Shown: positions 52,417 to 60,968 of the stretch, in pieces | Layout of the letters: each line of letters opens with the position of its first letter | Position numbering within the stretch: position 1 is the stretch's first letter | From: G963663615 sp963663615 | Lineage (GTDB): Bacteria; Bacteroidota; Ignavibacteria; Ignavibacteriales; Melioribacteraceae | Direction: 5' to 3' | NCBI GenBank assembly: GCA_963663615.1 | Contig: OY760517.1 | Location: 2,852,001 to 2,916,000, forward strand | DNA length: 64,000 nucleotides | Program-made: the position numbers and the translations under genes | The notes under the pieces: generated by a model | The model's input: only the letters and a program-made list of their open reading frames with translations | What the model was told of the DNA's origin: nothing | Databases searched by the model: none

Positions 52417-54483
52417 TTATCTCAGCAAAATCATCTTCCGGGTTTCAACAAAGCTTCCGCTTTCAATTTTGTAAAAATATACACCTGATGTTAAATTGGC
52501 TGCATTAAAGTCAACCGTGTGTTCCCCGCTGTTCTTGTATTCGTTTACCAGGGTTGTAACCAACTGACCAAGTGTATTATAAACCGTAAGTCTCACATTA
52601 CCGCTTTCCTTTATACTGTATGCAATGCATGTACTTGGGTTAAATGGATTTGGGTAGTTTTGAATTAACGAATATGATAGTTCTTCAATATCTTCATCTG
52701 CGTCCAGTATTGTACTATTTATCTCATACCAGTCATCTTCCGGGAATATGTATAATCTGTGATCAATTGCTTTATCAACCGCCTTAACTCTATAATAAAA
52801 CTTGTCACCTGCGGTCAAGGTACGTTCGCTAACACTTATGGAAATGGGATAATTTACAAAGTAACTACTAATATCTAAATTAATTACTATTGTATCGGTT
52901 GGAATTTCATTTCTCGATACAAAATATTCTAATGTAGCAGATTCAACATAATTTCGACTTCCAAGTCCCTTGATATCCGATAAAGGATGTTCTAAATTGA
53001 CAATTAATTCAATGCTTGATGTTTCGAAATTATATTTTTCAGAAACTATATTACAAGTAACATCACCTGCCAAATATGTAACAAATTCACCTGTTCCATC
53101 ATCAATTTTAGCTGATATCACATTGGAATGTATATCAGGACTTACACCAACTGTTCTTTCAATTGACGAGATCAACCCAATACCCTCCGCAAAATATGTT
53201 TCGATTTCATAACCATTATTAGCCCACATAGGAACCAATATGCCCTTGATCATTCTGGTTCTTCCAAATACATTTTGTCTAAAACTTTTCACAATTGATA
53301 AATCCAGGGAATTGCCTACATTATATTCTGTTCCGGGGGCATCATCAAAATCAATCCAAATAATATCACGATCGCCCGAATATAAAAATAATATATTATT
53401 CTCTTTATCATAACGGGCAGGTTTTCCCAAACCAATATCAAAATATTCTTTACCATTAATCATCTGACTCGAAGTTAGTCTTTTAATAACAAAATTTTGC
53501 AGATTACCACCATGAAGATAAATTCGATCAAACTGCCAGGCATTACCAACAGCAAGAGGCACAAAATTATGTGGCATCTCAAAATCATATCCTGGATATG
53601 TTCTAAATAATCCGTCACTTCCTGAATAATACAAGGTATCTTTCTCACTAAAGTAGGTGTACAGTACTCGGCGGTTTGCAAAATCACCTTCTGAAACGAA
53701 ATTATCCATCGTAGAATCAAGATAATATAAGTACCTATTACCAAAATGAAAAACATCATTTATTACTTTCAAAGCATCAGGTGCCAAATGTTCTCTATAA
53801 TCACGATTCCAAGTTTTACCAAAATCTTTACTAAATACAGCACTAATCCCAAAATCAAGGTCCTCCATCAATACAATCATACCTTCACTATTTATTGCTG
53901 AAAGAGTAATTATTTTAGTAGGTAGAGAATCTGTATAACTATACCAGTCATTACCTCCATTAAAAGTTTTATAAGCTTCATACGAATTGTTAAGTATAAG
54001 CATCCTTGAACTATCTGCCATAAGTACATTCTTAAGCTCACCAGCTCCACTATAAACAGTTTCCCATGTAGTACCGTTATCGCTTGTAAATAGTAACTGT
54101 GTCGGGTCGCCGGCAATGTAAAGTCCAGCTTTAGTAAGTTTGAACCATTTAACAACAATTGGTGTATTTAATTTTTGCCAGTTAGTACAATCTGGAGAAT
54201 AGCTTAACCAAGCTTTATTATTGTGGATAACCCAAAATGTACCGTTAAAAAACTCAAACGACTTCAGATCAGCAATTGTACTTCCGCTAATTTCATTCCA
54301 GCTTTTACCTTTGTCCAAAGATTTAAAAATACTTCCGGAACCATTATTCCCCCCATAGAATAAACCGCTTGAATCAGCAACAATAATTTGGTAAGTAAAG
54401 GTAGAAACTTTTTCCCAATATTTTGCTTGTCCTAAAACACTCATTGTAATTAAAACAAAAATAACTAATAGCTGTTTTAACAT
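52417..54483 (-). CDS. T9SS-exported beta-propeller protein
   Basis: 688 residues from ATG 54483 (AAAGGAGG upstream; the frame extends 12 codons further). Signal peptide ending MSVLGQ. The N-terminal 250 residues carry sialidase/YCF48-type Asp-box-like repeats (SIFKSLDKGKSWNEISG, LLFTSDNGTTWETVYSG, AVFSKDFGKTWNRDY). Then an unknown region and a type A sorting domain: NYPNPFNPSTCIAY, VYNTLGQLVTTLV, LTSGVYFYKI, KMILLR. Probably a surface or released propeller protein. Confidence 0.87.
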   Translation of the reverse strand: MLKQLLVIFVLITMSVLGQAKYWEKVSTFTYQIIVADSSGLFYGGNNGSGSIFKSLDKGKSWNEISGSTIADLKSFEFFNGTFWVIHNNKAWLSYSPDCTNWQKLNTPIVVKWFKLTKAGLYIAGDPTQLLFTSDNGTTWETVYSGAGELKNVLMADSSRMLILNNSYEAYKTFNGGNDWYSYTDSLPTKIITLSAINSEGMIVLMEDLDFGISAVFSKDFGKTWNRDYREHLAPDALKVINDVFHFGNRYLYYLDSTMDNFVSEGDFANRRVLYTYFSEKDTLYYSGSDGLFRTYPGYDFEMPHNFVPLAVGNAWQFDRIYLHGGNLQNFVIKRLTSSQMINGKEYFDIGLGKPARYDKENNILFLYSGDRDIIWIDFDDAPGTEYNVGNSLDLSIVKSFRQNVFGRTRMIKGILVPMWANNGYEIETYFAEGIGLISSIERTVGVSPDIHSNVISAKIDDGTGEFVTYLAGDVTCNIVSEKYNFETSSIELIVNLEHPLSDIKGLGSRNYVESATLEYFVSRNEIPTDTIVINLDISSYFVNYPISISVSERTLTAGDKFYYRVKAVDKAIDHRLYIFPEDDWYEINSTILDADEDIEELSYSLIQNYPNPFNPSTCIAYSIKESGNVRLTVYNTLGQLVTTLVNEYKNSGEHTVDFNAANLTSGVYFYKIESGSFVETRKMILLR

Positions 54484-54533
54484 TTTGCCTCCTTTTGATA
54501 CTTTGATTATGAGTATCAAAATATAACTAAAAA

Positions 54534-54581
54534 AGAGATAAAAAAAGAGGGATAAAAAGAGGGGTAAAAAGAGGGGTAAAA
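54534..54581. repeat. 12-bp purine minisatellite, four units
   Basis: Four units of AGAGG(G)NTAAAA-type sequence (54534, 54546, 54558, 54570), the last two identical AGAGGGGTAAAA. Lies 50-100 bp upstream of the propeller gene start. Confidence 0.8.
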
Positions 54582-54612
54582 AGAAAAAAACTATTTAAAC
54601 TCTTTTTAATAT

Positions 54613-54633
54613 AAAAAAAGGGGCAAAAGCCCC
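54613..54633 (-). terminator. Intrinsic terminator of the NAGPA-domain gene
   Basis: GGGGC/GCCCC with a 4-nt loop (54620-54624, 54629-54633) and T7 on the minus strand (54613-54619). Confidence 0.85.
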
Positions 54634-54666
54634 CCTAAAAAATTAGTGTTGATCCGGAGATGGTTA

Positions 54667-57087
54667 CTACTTCATCAAAATCATTTTGTTGGTACTAATA
54701 AAATTACCAGCTTTCATTTGGTAGAAGTAAACTCCACTGCTAAGTTTCGATGCATCAAAACTAACCTCGTAGTTACCAGCCGAATATTCACGGTTAATAA
54801 CTTCTGCTACTTCCTCACCAAGAGAGTTAAATACCCTTAACTCAACATTACTTTTTTCAGGTACAGAAAAACGTATTTTTGTACTTGGGTTAAACGGATT
54901 TGGGTAGTTGTTGAACAATTTAAAATCCGCAGGAGTATTCAAATTATTATCTTCAACATTGGTTGTAATAAAATGTACCTTAAAATCATCAAGATATAGC
55001 ACACCACTATCTTTGGAATTTTCATCAGTCTCGGCAAGATACAACCTCGTCCATGTTATTGGGAATTCCATAGTAGCAGAAGGATTTGCCCAACTTGGTT
55101 CGGCTTCAGCAAGTTCCTTTTCTATATACTGCCATTCGCCAGTCCAGTTTATACCCGGGTCTGCATTTGTAAAATTAAGCAGGAATTTTTCACCATCAAC
55201 ATCAGCAAACTCACTTCTAAGCCAATGTCCTTTAGCATCACCATATATTGAAAGTCCAACTTTATCTGGTGTACCCGAAACCTGAATGCTACAATCAAGA
55301 TAAAGTACACTTGTACCACCAGTTGTTAACGAATACTCAAGTTTTCCTGAGGTTGGTGGCGATACATATTGTTCATTGCTTGCAGTAAGGTTACAATTAT
55401 CAAGGTCCACTCTTAAACCGGAAAGTGCATAATTATCAGGATCGTTAAAATTATCAATAACTATATACTGACTTACACCAATAGACAAATTTACACCTCC
55501 GTGAACATCACCATATTCTGCAAATATTTGACCTTCACCTTCAGCAGTAGCATGAAAATATCCGGTAGCAGATATAGTACCAAGGTTATTGGTAACTGAC
55601 CAGGTGTAATCGGTTTGCGCAAGAGAAATTGTGTTACCAAGGTTATCAACTGCCGAAGCAGTCATCTGCTGATACTGTCCTTTTTGCAAAACAACCGGGT
55701 CCGGTTCAATAGTTATCTCGGAAACTCTTGTAATACGTACAATAGCCGAATCTTTTAAGCCATTATAGTCAACATAAACATAGCCGCTAAGAGTATCATT
55801 GGCAGCGGTAAAATAACCTGTTTCATCTATTAAGCCAAGGGATTCATCACAACTCCAAACAAGTTCGGAAGATGAGAACGAAACCGGATTATAATACTCA
55901 TCGTAACCTCGGGTATTAAATTTATACTTTTTGCCACCAAGAAGGAATATCTCTTTTTCTACTATATCAATAATTCCCAAAGGACCAGTTGGTGCAGTAC
56001 TGATAATCTGCAATGAGTTGGAAACAGAACGTTCGCCACCGGCATCCGAAGGACTATTTTTTATTTGTTTACGTACCAGCATTGTAGTAGAACCACCACC
56101 ATCCAGGTTTATGCCGCTGTGTACACCCCATTCAATCATATAGTTGGCAAGTTCACCGTACGTCATGCCAACACTATACCCTGCCTGTCTTCCATCAACA
56201 GTAAATAGGAAAAGTTTGGTTGAATCAGCATTAAAACCGGCAGCAGTACGGGGATGTCTGTCAACACCAGTAGAAGCAACCTGACCGTTTTCAACCAAAA
56301 TAACATTACCACCAATAAGTGATTTAAGTTTAGGTAATGCAGGAGCAAGCCCCAAAACAACCTTAACAGTATCACCAACAGCTGCATTATTGTTAAGAAA
56401 CTGTAGCATATCTCCATGCCCTGAAAGCACTGCAGAAGAATCGGTAAGTATCATATTACCTACATAATTCTGAATTTCTGTAACAACAAAACTCATGGTA
56501 TCGTTAGCAGCCCAGCTATTTTTTACAATCGGTTTAATTCTAAACTCGGCTCCCCATTGATTAACACCGGTTGAGCTACCTTTGTAATGGTTATAAAGTA
56601 TCAATTCATTTTCAAGTCTGTCACGGTTAATACCATTAATTGAAGCAACAGAATCACCAATAATTAATGAACCGGCATAATTAAGAAATCCCATAACCGG
56701 ATTATTTGTTTCGGTAAACGCAATACTTCCCCAGTCGGTTGGTGTTTTAATAAACTCACCTTCAATAAGCTGAGTACCAATAGGGTAACCATTACCATCA
56801 TAAAAATCGCCATTAATTGCACCAACAACCTTATGACCTTCGTAATCGTTGCGATTTGCCATAGAAGATGTTCTTTCATGCCCGCCAAGCTCATCATTAG
56901 CTGTTACAGTTTCTATTTTAAGCCACGGATTTGTAAGATCAACTTCCAGAATATCGAATTGCCATGGACCAGCAGCCCTATATTCGGAATAGTATGTAAC
57001 ACCGGGACCTACTTTAGTAGTATCCACTTCACCAGCTAACATTATGCCGGCAACTAACACCCATAAAAATAATACTCTTTTACCCAC
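54667..57087 (-). CDS. T9SS-exported phosphodiester glycosidase (NAGPA domain)
   Basis: 806 residues. Signal peptide (ending AGIMLAGE). NAGPA/phosphodiester-glycosidase domain at about 60-345 with VGAINGDFYDGNGYPIGTQL, RTAAGFNADSTKLFLFTVDG and INLDGGGSTTMLV. Bacterial Ig-like segments follow (ITIEPDPVVLQKGQYQQMTA), a carbohydrate-binding-like beta domain, and a type A sorting domain: NYPNPFNPSTKIRF, VFNSLGEEV, LSSGVYFYQM, KMILMK. Likely removes sugar caps from phosphodiesters outside the cell. The start is at 57087. Confidence 0.9.
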   Translation of the reverse strand: MGKRVLFLWVLVAGIMLAGEVDTTKVGPGVTYYSEYRAAGPWQFDILEVDLTNPWLKIETVTANDELGGHERTSSMANRNDYEGHKVVGAINGDFYDGNGYPIGTQLIEGEFIKTPTDWGSIAFTETNNPVMGFLNYAGSLIIGDSVASINGINRDRLENELILYNHYKGSSTGVNQWGAEFRIKPIVKNSWAANDTMSFVVTEIQNYVGNMILTDSSAVLSGHGDMLQFLNNNAAVGDTVKVVLGLAPALPKLKSLIGGNVILVENGQVASTGVDRHPRTAAGFNADSTKLFLFTVDGRQAGYSVGMTYGELANYMIEWGVHSGINLDGGGSTTMLVRKQIKNSPSDAGGERSVSNSLQIISTAPTGPLGIIDIVEKEIFLLGGKKYKFNTRGYDEYYNPVSFSSSELVWSCDESLGLIDETGYFTAANDTLSGYVYVDYNGLKDSAIVRITRVSEITIEPDPVVLQKGQYQQMTASAVDNLGNTISLAQTDYTWSVTNNLGTISATGYFHATAEGEGQIFAEYGDVHGGVNLSIGVSQYIVIDNFNDPDNYALSGLRVDLDNCNLTASNEQYVSPPTSGKLEYSLTTGGTSVLYLDCSIQVSGTPDKVGLSIYGDAKGHWLRSEFADVDGEKFLLNFTNADPGINWTGEWQYIEKELAEAEPSWANPSATMEFPITWTRLYLAETDENSKDSGVLYLDDFKVHFITTNVEDNNLNTPADFKLFNNYPNPFNPSTKIRFSVPEKSNVELRVFNSLGEEVAEVINREYSAGNYEVSFDASKLSSGVYFYQMKAGNFISTNKMILMK

Positions 57088-57319
57088 ATTAATCTCCAGT
57101 AATTATAAGTTTGCTAAGAACCTTATTAAAATACAAAATTGTCCAAAGAAAAATAAGTACGAACTTAAAGATTATTATAAAGAAATTATTAAGCTGGAAG
57201 ATAAAGAAGAAAATAGCAGAAATGTATTAATGCGATTTACCGATAAATGCCTTGCTTTCAATCTATCGAAGCATTTTATTATTATATTTTATAGATTGCA
57301 ATTAAAATTTGGTACTGCA

Positions 57320-57718
57320 ATGACAAATAAAGATATAAGATGGAAACAAAGATTCGAAAATTTTGAAAAATCTTTTTTACAGTTTTCAAAGCTTGCAAAG
57401 AAGGATAAACTCAATGAAATTGAAAAAATTGCATTGATTAAACTAGTTGAAATAAATTTTGAACTATCCTGGAAACTACTAAAAGATTTTCTTTCTGAAG
57501 AAGGATATCTAATCAAATCACCAAGAGATGCAATCAAGACCGCTTTTGAAAGCGGGATTCTGAACAATGGTACCGATTGGCTTGAAACCCTTCAAAAGAG
57601 AAATTTAAGTGTACATACTTACGATGATTCCTTACTTAACGAATTAACTTTATTTTACAAAACAACGTACCTTAAAATTGCAACGGCTCTATATAATGAT
57701 TTCAAAAACAGAAAATAA
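57320..57718 (+). CDS. HepT-like HEPN toxin (HI0074 family)
   Basis: 132 residues from the ATG at 57320 (the frame runs back to 57044 through sequence that does not look coding). All-helical HEPN fold: NFEKSFLQFSKLAKKDKLNE, FELSWKLLKDFLSEEGYLIK, PRDAIKTAFESGIL. The RNase motif RNLSVHTY satisfies R-x4-H-x-Y exactly, including the Tyr that MntA-type partners AMPylate. The gene overlaps the MNT gene by 23 nt. No strong Shine-Dalgarno. Confidence 0.88.
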   Translation: MTNKDIRWKQRFENFEKSFLQFSKLAKKDKLNEIEKIALIKLVEINFELSWKLLKDFLSEEGYLIKSPRDAIKTAFESGILNNGTDWLETLQKRNLSVHTYDDSLLNELTLFYKTTYLKIATALYNDFKNRK

Positions 57719-58019
57719 TTGCGGACTAACAGAAAGCGAAATTACCCAGCTTATAGTTATTTTTCAAAAGTATAACCTTCTCGAAAAAGCTATTGTTTTT
57801 GGTTCACGAGCCAAAGGTAACTCTAAATATAATTCGGATGTTGATATTGCTTTAAAAGGGAATATAGACTTTACAACTTTTGCACAGATCAACGATGATT
57901 TGCAGGAGGGACTAACGATTCCATATAAATTTGATTTAGTGGTTTATAATAAAATTGAGAATGTTAACCTGAAAGAGCATATAGACAGGGTTGGTATTGA
58001 GATATATTCGAGAGACTAA
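57696..58019 (+). CDS. MntA-like nucleotidyltransferase antitoxin
   Basis: 107 residues from the ATG at 57696 (TTG at 57678 also possible). Minimal nucleotidyltransferase fold with FGSRAKGNSKYNSDVDIAL, that is GS-x10-DxD with both metal Asp. The C-terminal Asp is in YKFDLVVYN. In HepT/MntA pairs this enzyme neutralises the HEPN RNase by adding AMP to its Tyr. Followed by a hairpin and the convergent gene. Confidence 0.9.
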   Translation: MISKTENNCGLTESEITQLIVIFQKYNLLEKAIVFGSRAKGNSKYNSDVDIALKGNIDFTTFAQINDDLQEGLTIPYKFDLVVYNKIENVNLKEHIDRVGIEIYSRD

Positions 58020-58049
58020 AAAAGCCGGCACTAAAATTTAGCACCGGCT
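58017..58049 (-). terminator. Intrinsic terminator
   Basis: Imperfect stem AGCCGGCACTA/TAGCACCGGCT (58023-58049) with T6 on the minus strand, ending the DUF5683-like gene. Confidence 0.75.
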
Positions 58050-58059
58050 AATAAAACTT

Positions 58060-58770
58060 TTAGAAAGAAGTACGATACATCATCATTAGTTTTGGTGAGT
58101 CATCCGGTTCCCTGCCAACGCCAAAACCAACATTTATAGGGTTAGAGCTTTTAAGCGATTTATTGTGCTTAATTACAAGACGTGTTGCGTTAATTGCACT
58201 AACAAGTCGGTTAAGAACAAGTGCACCAACAGCAAAGCGAACATTATTATAAGCTTTTTCACTCGAAACCCACGAGTTACGATAAGCACGTCTGTCTTCC
58301 TCACTCCTCCATTTCCAGGCATTTGCTTCGCCGGTATAACGGTTTCTAAAATCCCTGTTAAGCTCCTGAATGGTGTTATACTGTTCACTGCTTGAATAAT
58401 CACCAATAGTAGCAAAATAATCATCATCCTTGCCATCGGTATCAACACCACCGTAGGATGCAGCAAAACTAATATAGTTATCTTTTTCCCAATCGCCGTA
58501 AACATTAAAACCAGCTACAAGTCCCCAAAAAACACCATCGGCAACAGTAAGATACTGTCCTATTGAATAGTCTCCAGCATACAACTCCCCCATTCCCGGA
58601 AGCAGGAGAGAATATAAAATTGCACGTCCTGTGCTCTTTCTTGAGGCTGATTCAGGAAATACTTTAAAGTTGTCCTGCAATTCAATATCAGCATTATCCT
58701 GTTTCATCAGGATAGACTGTGCGTTTAATGAAATAAATGATATAAGCAAAATCAGGAGTATCTTTTTCAT
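58060..58770 (-). CDS. DUF5683-like membrane protein
   Basis: 236 residues. Signal peptide (1-17, ending SLNAQ), then the family core RAILYSLLLPGMGELYAGDY, a hydrophobic span (VADGVFWGLVAGFNVYG) and a C-terminal span near VGALVLNRLVSAINATR. The family is typical of Bacteroidota and of unknown function; the internal segment VDTDGKDDDYFATIGDYSSS is an acidic insert. Probably a membrane-associated protein facing the periplasm. Confidence 0.8.
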   Translation of the reverse strand: MKKILLILLISFISLNAQSILMKQDNADIELQDNFKVFPESASRKSTGRAILYSLLLPGMGELYAGDYSIGQYLTVADGVFWGLVAGFNVYGDWEKDNYISFAASYGGVDTDGKDDDYFATIGDYSSSEQYNTIQELNRDFRNRYTGEANAWKWRSEEDRRAYRNSWVSSEKAYNNVRFAVGALVLNRLVSAINATRLVIKHNKSLKSSNPINVGFGVGREPDDSPKLMMMYRTSF

Positions 58771-58829
58771 AGGTTTAACCGGATTAAATTAAAAAATCAT
58801 CTAAATTTATATTTGTTAACACAAATAGG

Positions 58830-59312
58830 CTACCAGAATTTAGGTATTACCGCATTTGTACGTAACTTATATTTTCTGTATTCTTCGCCGAAAATTTCTT
58901 CCAGCTGAACTTCCTCACGATATATAAATACATTAACCATTATAAGCATAAAAACTGGCATAGTTAACAATAGCCAAGAATTTGCAAATAGTAGCAGCCC
59001 AGGTAAAACCAGAAAAATAACCACAGTAAAGAGTGGATTTCTGCAATAGGCAAACATTCCGTCAGTAACCAGTTTCCTTTCGGCAAATGCTTTTTTAATC
59101 GTTTTACCAATAATTAGATACAGTGGAACTCCGGTTACCAATAATAGACTGGCAATTAGCACCACATAATTATAATGGATAAAAGTTATCTCGAACATCT
59201 GGGTATAAATAATATTAAGAACAACCAATGGTAGTGTAAATAAAAACGTAAACAAAAAAATTAAAGGAGATGCACCCAGCATCGTTCTTTCGTTTTTGTT
59301 GCTGTTACTCAC
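58830..59312 (-). CDS. Isoprenylcysteine carboxyl methyltransferase-like membrane protein
   Basis: 160 residues with four to five spans. The ICMT/PEMT signature is at the C-terminal half: LVTDGMFAYCRNPLFTVVIF and EEVQLEEIFGEEYRKYKLRT, which bind SAM and lipid. Bacterial members methylate unknown membrane substrates. GTG start with GGAATT upstream; downstream of mtaB with a short gap. Confidence 0.87.
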   Translation of the reverse strand: MSNSNKNERTMLGASPLIFLFTFLFTLPLVVLNIIYTQMFEITFIHYNYVVLIASLLLVTGVPLYLIIGKTIKKAFAERKLVTDGMFAYCRNPLFTVVIFLVLPGLLLFANSWLLLTMPVFMLIMVNVFIYREEVQLEEIFGEEYRKYKLRTNAVIPKFW

Positions 59313-59342
59313 AATAAATTCCTTTTTTCGTTACATAAAACT

Positions 59343-60662
59343 TTATACTGCAATATTGTTATTTTCAACAGTCAAATTTTCAGCGTAACAAAGTTCACCA
59401 TCCGAGGATGTAATTTTAACCTTTTTAATTTTATTTACCAAATTATTATCGTAAGGAATCGCAACACGAATATAATTTGACGCAAAGCCTTTCATCATAC
59501 CATCGTGATTATCCGCTTCAAACAAGACTTCTGCGGATTTCCCAAGATTTTCGTTATAAAAATGGCTCCGTTTTTTTGCACTTAAAATTCTTAGCATATT
59601 GTTCCGTTCACGTCTTTCACCAACAGGAACAACACCATCCATAAGTATTGCTTTTGTATCGGGACGCTCGGAATACGTAAAAACATGCAGGTAAGAAACC
59701 GGCAGTTTATTGATAAAATCGTACGTCTTCCTGAACTCTTCTTCAGTTTCACCCGGGAAACCAACAATAACATCTACCCCAATTCCTGCATCAGGAATTT
59801 TGGATTTAATTTTATGAACAAGTTCAGCATAATACTCAGCTTTGTATCGGCGTTGCATAGCTCTCAACATATCAGTATTACCACTTTGTAGTGGTATATG
59901 AAAATGGTTACACATACGCTCATCATTAGCAGTAAGCTCAATAATACGGTCTTCAAGCAAGTTTGGTTCAATAGAACTAATTCTTAACCTGAAATCCCTG
60001 TTTGTATCCAGCATCTTCAACAAAAGAGAATACAAATCCGTATTTATATAACGTCCGTAATCGCCAACATTTACACCGGTAAGTATAATCTCCTTATACC
60101 CTTCATCCAGCAATCTGTTAAAATTTTCCAGAACCTCTTCAGGTTGGGCACTTCTGCTTTTACCACGAGCAAGTGGTATTGTACAAAAAGAACATTTGTA
60201 ATCGCAACCATCCTGAACCTTTAGAAAAGCCCTGGTACGTGCATCTGCGTCTGTTGAGTAAGACGAATAAAAGTCTGTTAATTTATCCGTTGGCGTAACA
60301 AACGTACAGGAAAGCTCCTGTTTTTCAAAATTGCCAATCAAATCGAACAGCTTAAATTTTTCGTTACTTCCAACCACCGCGTCAACACCCTCAATTCGGG
60401 TAATCTCTTCAGGTTTAAGCTGGGCATAACATCCGGTAACTATTATATATGCATCCGGATTGGTACGTTGTGCTCTTCTAACCACCTGTCTGCAATCACG
60501 ATCGGCAAACTGCGTAACAGTACAAGTGTTTATTACATAAACATCTGCCTTTTCCTTAAAATCAACTATATCGTACCCATGTTCCAGAAACTGTTTACCA
60601 ATTGTTGAAGTTTCCGAAAAATTGAGTTTGCAACCTAATGTAAAAAATCCTGCTTTTGGCAA
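59343..60662 (-). CDS. mtaB: tRNA t6A37 methylthiotransferase
   Basis: 439 residues. N-terminal UPF0004 domain Cys in TLGCKLNFSET, NTCTVTQ and GCYAQL bind the auxiliary cluster; radical-SAM motif QDGCDYKCSFCTIPLARG (CxxxCxxC); a TRAM-like C-terminal region. The MtaB subgroup methylthiolates t6A at position 37 of tRNA-Lys. TTG start with AAAGGATACG upstream. A 17-bp palindrome lies about 45 bp upstream of the start. Confidence 0.93.
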   Translation of the reverse strand: MPKAGFFTLGCKLNFSETSTIGKQFLEHGYDIVDFKEKADVYVINTCTVTQFADRDCRQVVRRAQRTNPDAYIIVTGCYAQLKPEEITRIEGVDAVVGSNEKFKLFDLIGNFEKQELSCTFVTPTDKLTDFYSSYSTDADARTRAFLKVQDGCDYKCSFCTIPLARGKSRSAQPEEVLENFNRLLDEGYKEIILTGVNVGDYGRYINTDLYSLLLKMLDTNRDFRLRISSIEPNLLEDRIIELTANDERMCNHFHIPLQSGNTDMLRAMQRRYKAEYYAELVHKIKSKIPDAGIGVDVIVGFPGETEEEFRKTYDFINKLPVSYLHVFTYSERPDTKAILMDGVVPVGERRERNNMLRILSAKKRSHFYNENLGKSAEVLFEADNHDGMMKGFASNYIRVAIPYDNNLVNKIKKVKITSSDGELCYAENLTVENNNIAV

Positions 60663-60968
60663 TTCGTATCCTTTCGGTAAAAAACAAGGACTAACAAATA
60701 CAATCTAATAAATGATTTATTAAAAAGCAGTCCTTAAATTCCGTACTATTTTCACTAATATTTACTACCTGTGCATCCACGTTAAACTACTATATTATAT
60801 CCAGTTAACAGCCTTCCCAATATTGTTTTTTACCGGATGAATTAAATGGTAAGATAAAACACTTTACCATTTTCACAATGGATATCGGGTTACAGGTGCA
60901 ATTATAAACAAAGGGCTGACTTAAAAAAGTCAGCCCTTACATGCAACAAATTTATTCGAAACAGAAGA
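60663..60968. promoter_or_regulatory. Upstream region of mtaB and 3' end of rpsA
   Basis: No gene. Contains the palindrome TAATAAATGATTTATTA (60706-60722), identical to one upstream of tRNA-Leu at 1712-1728, and the rpsA terminator at 60911-60938. Confidence 0.5.
60911..60938 (-). terminator. Terminator of the cmk-rpsA operon
   Basis: Perfect 12-bp stem AAGGGCTGACTT/AAGTCAGCCCTT (60911-60922, 60927-60938) followed on the minus strand by a short T-rich run. Confidence 0.75.

Noticed and set aside
57044..57319. N-terminal extension of the HEPN gene
   Set aside because: It overlaps the start of the NAGPA gene on the other strand, has no recognisable family sequence, and the HEPN domain begins at the ATG at 57320.
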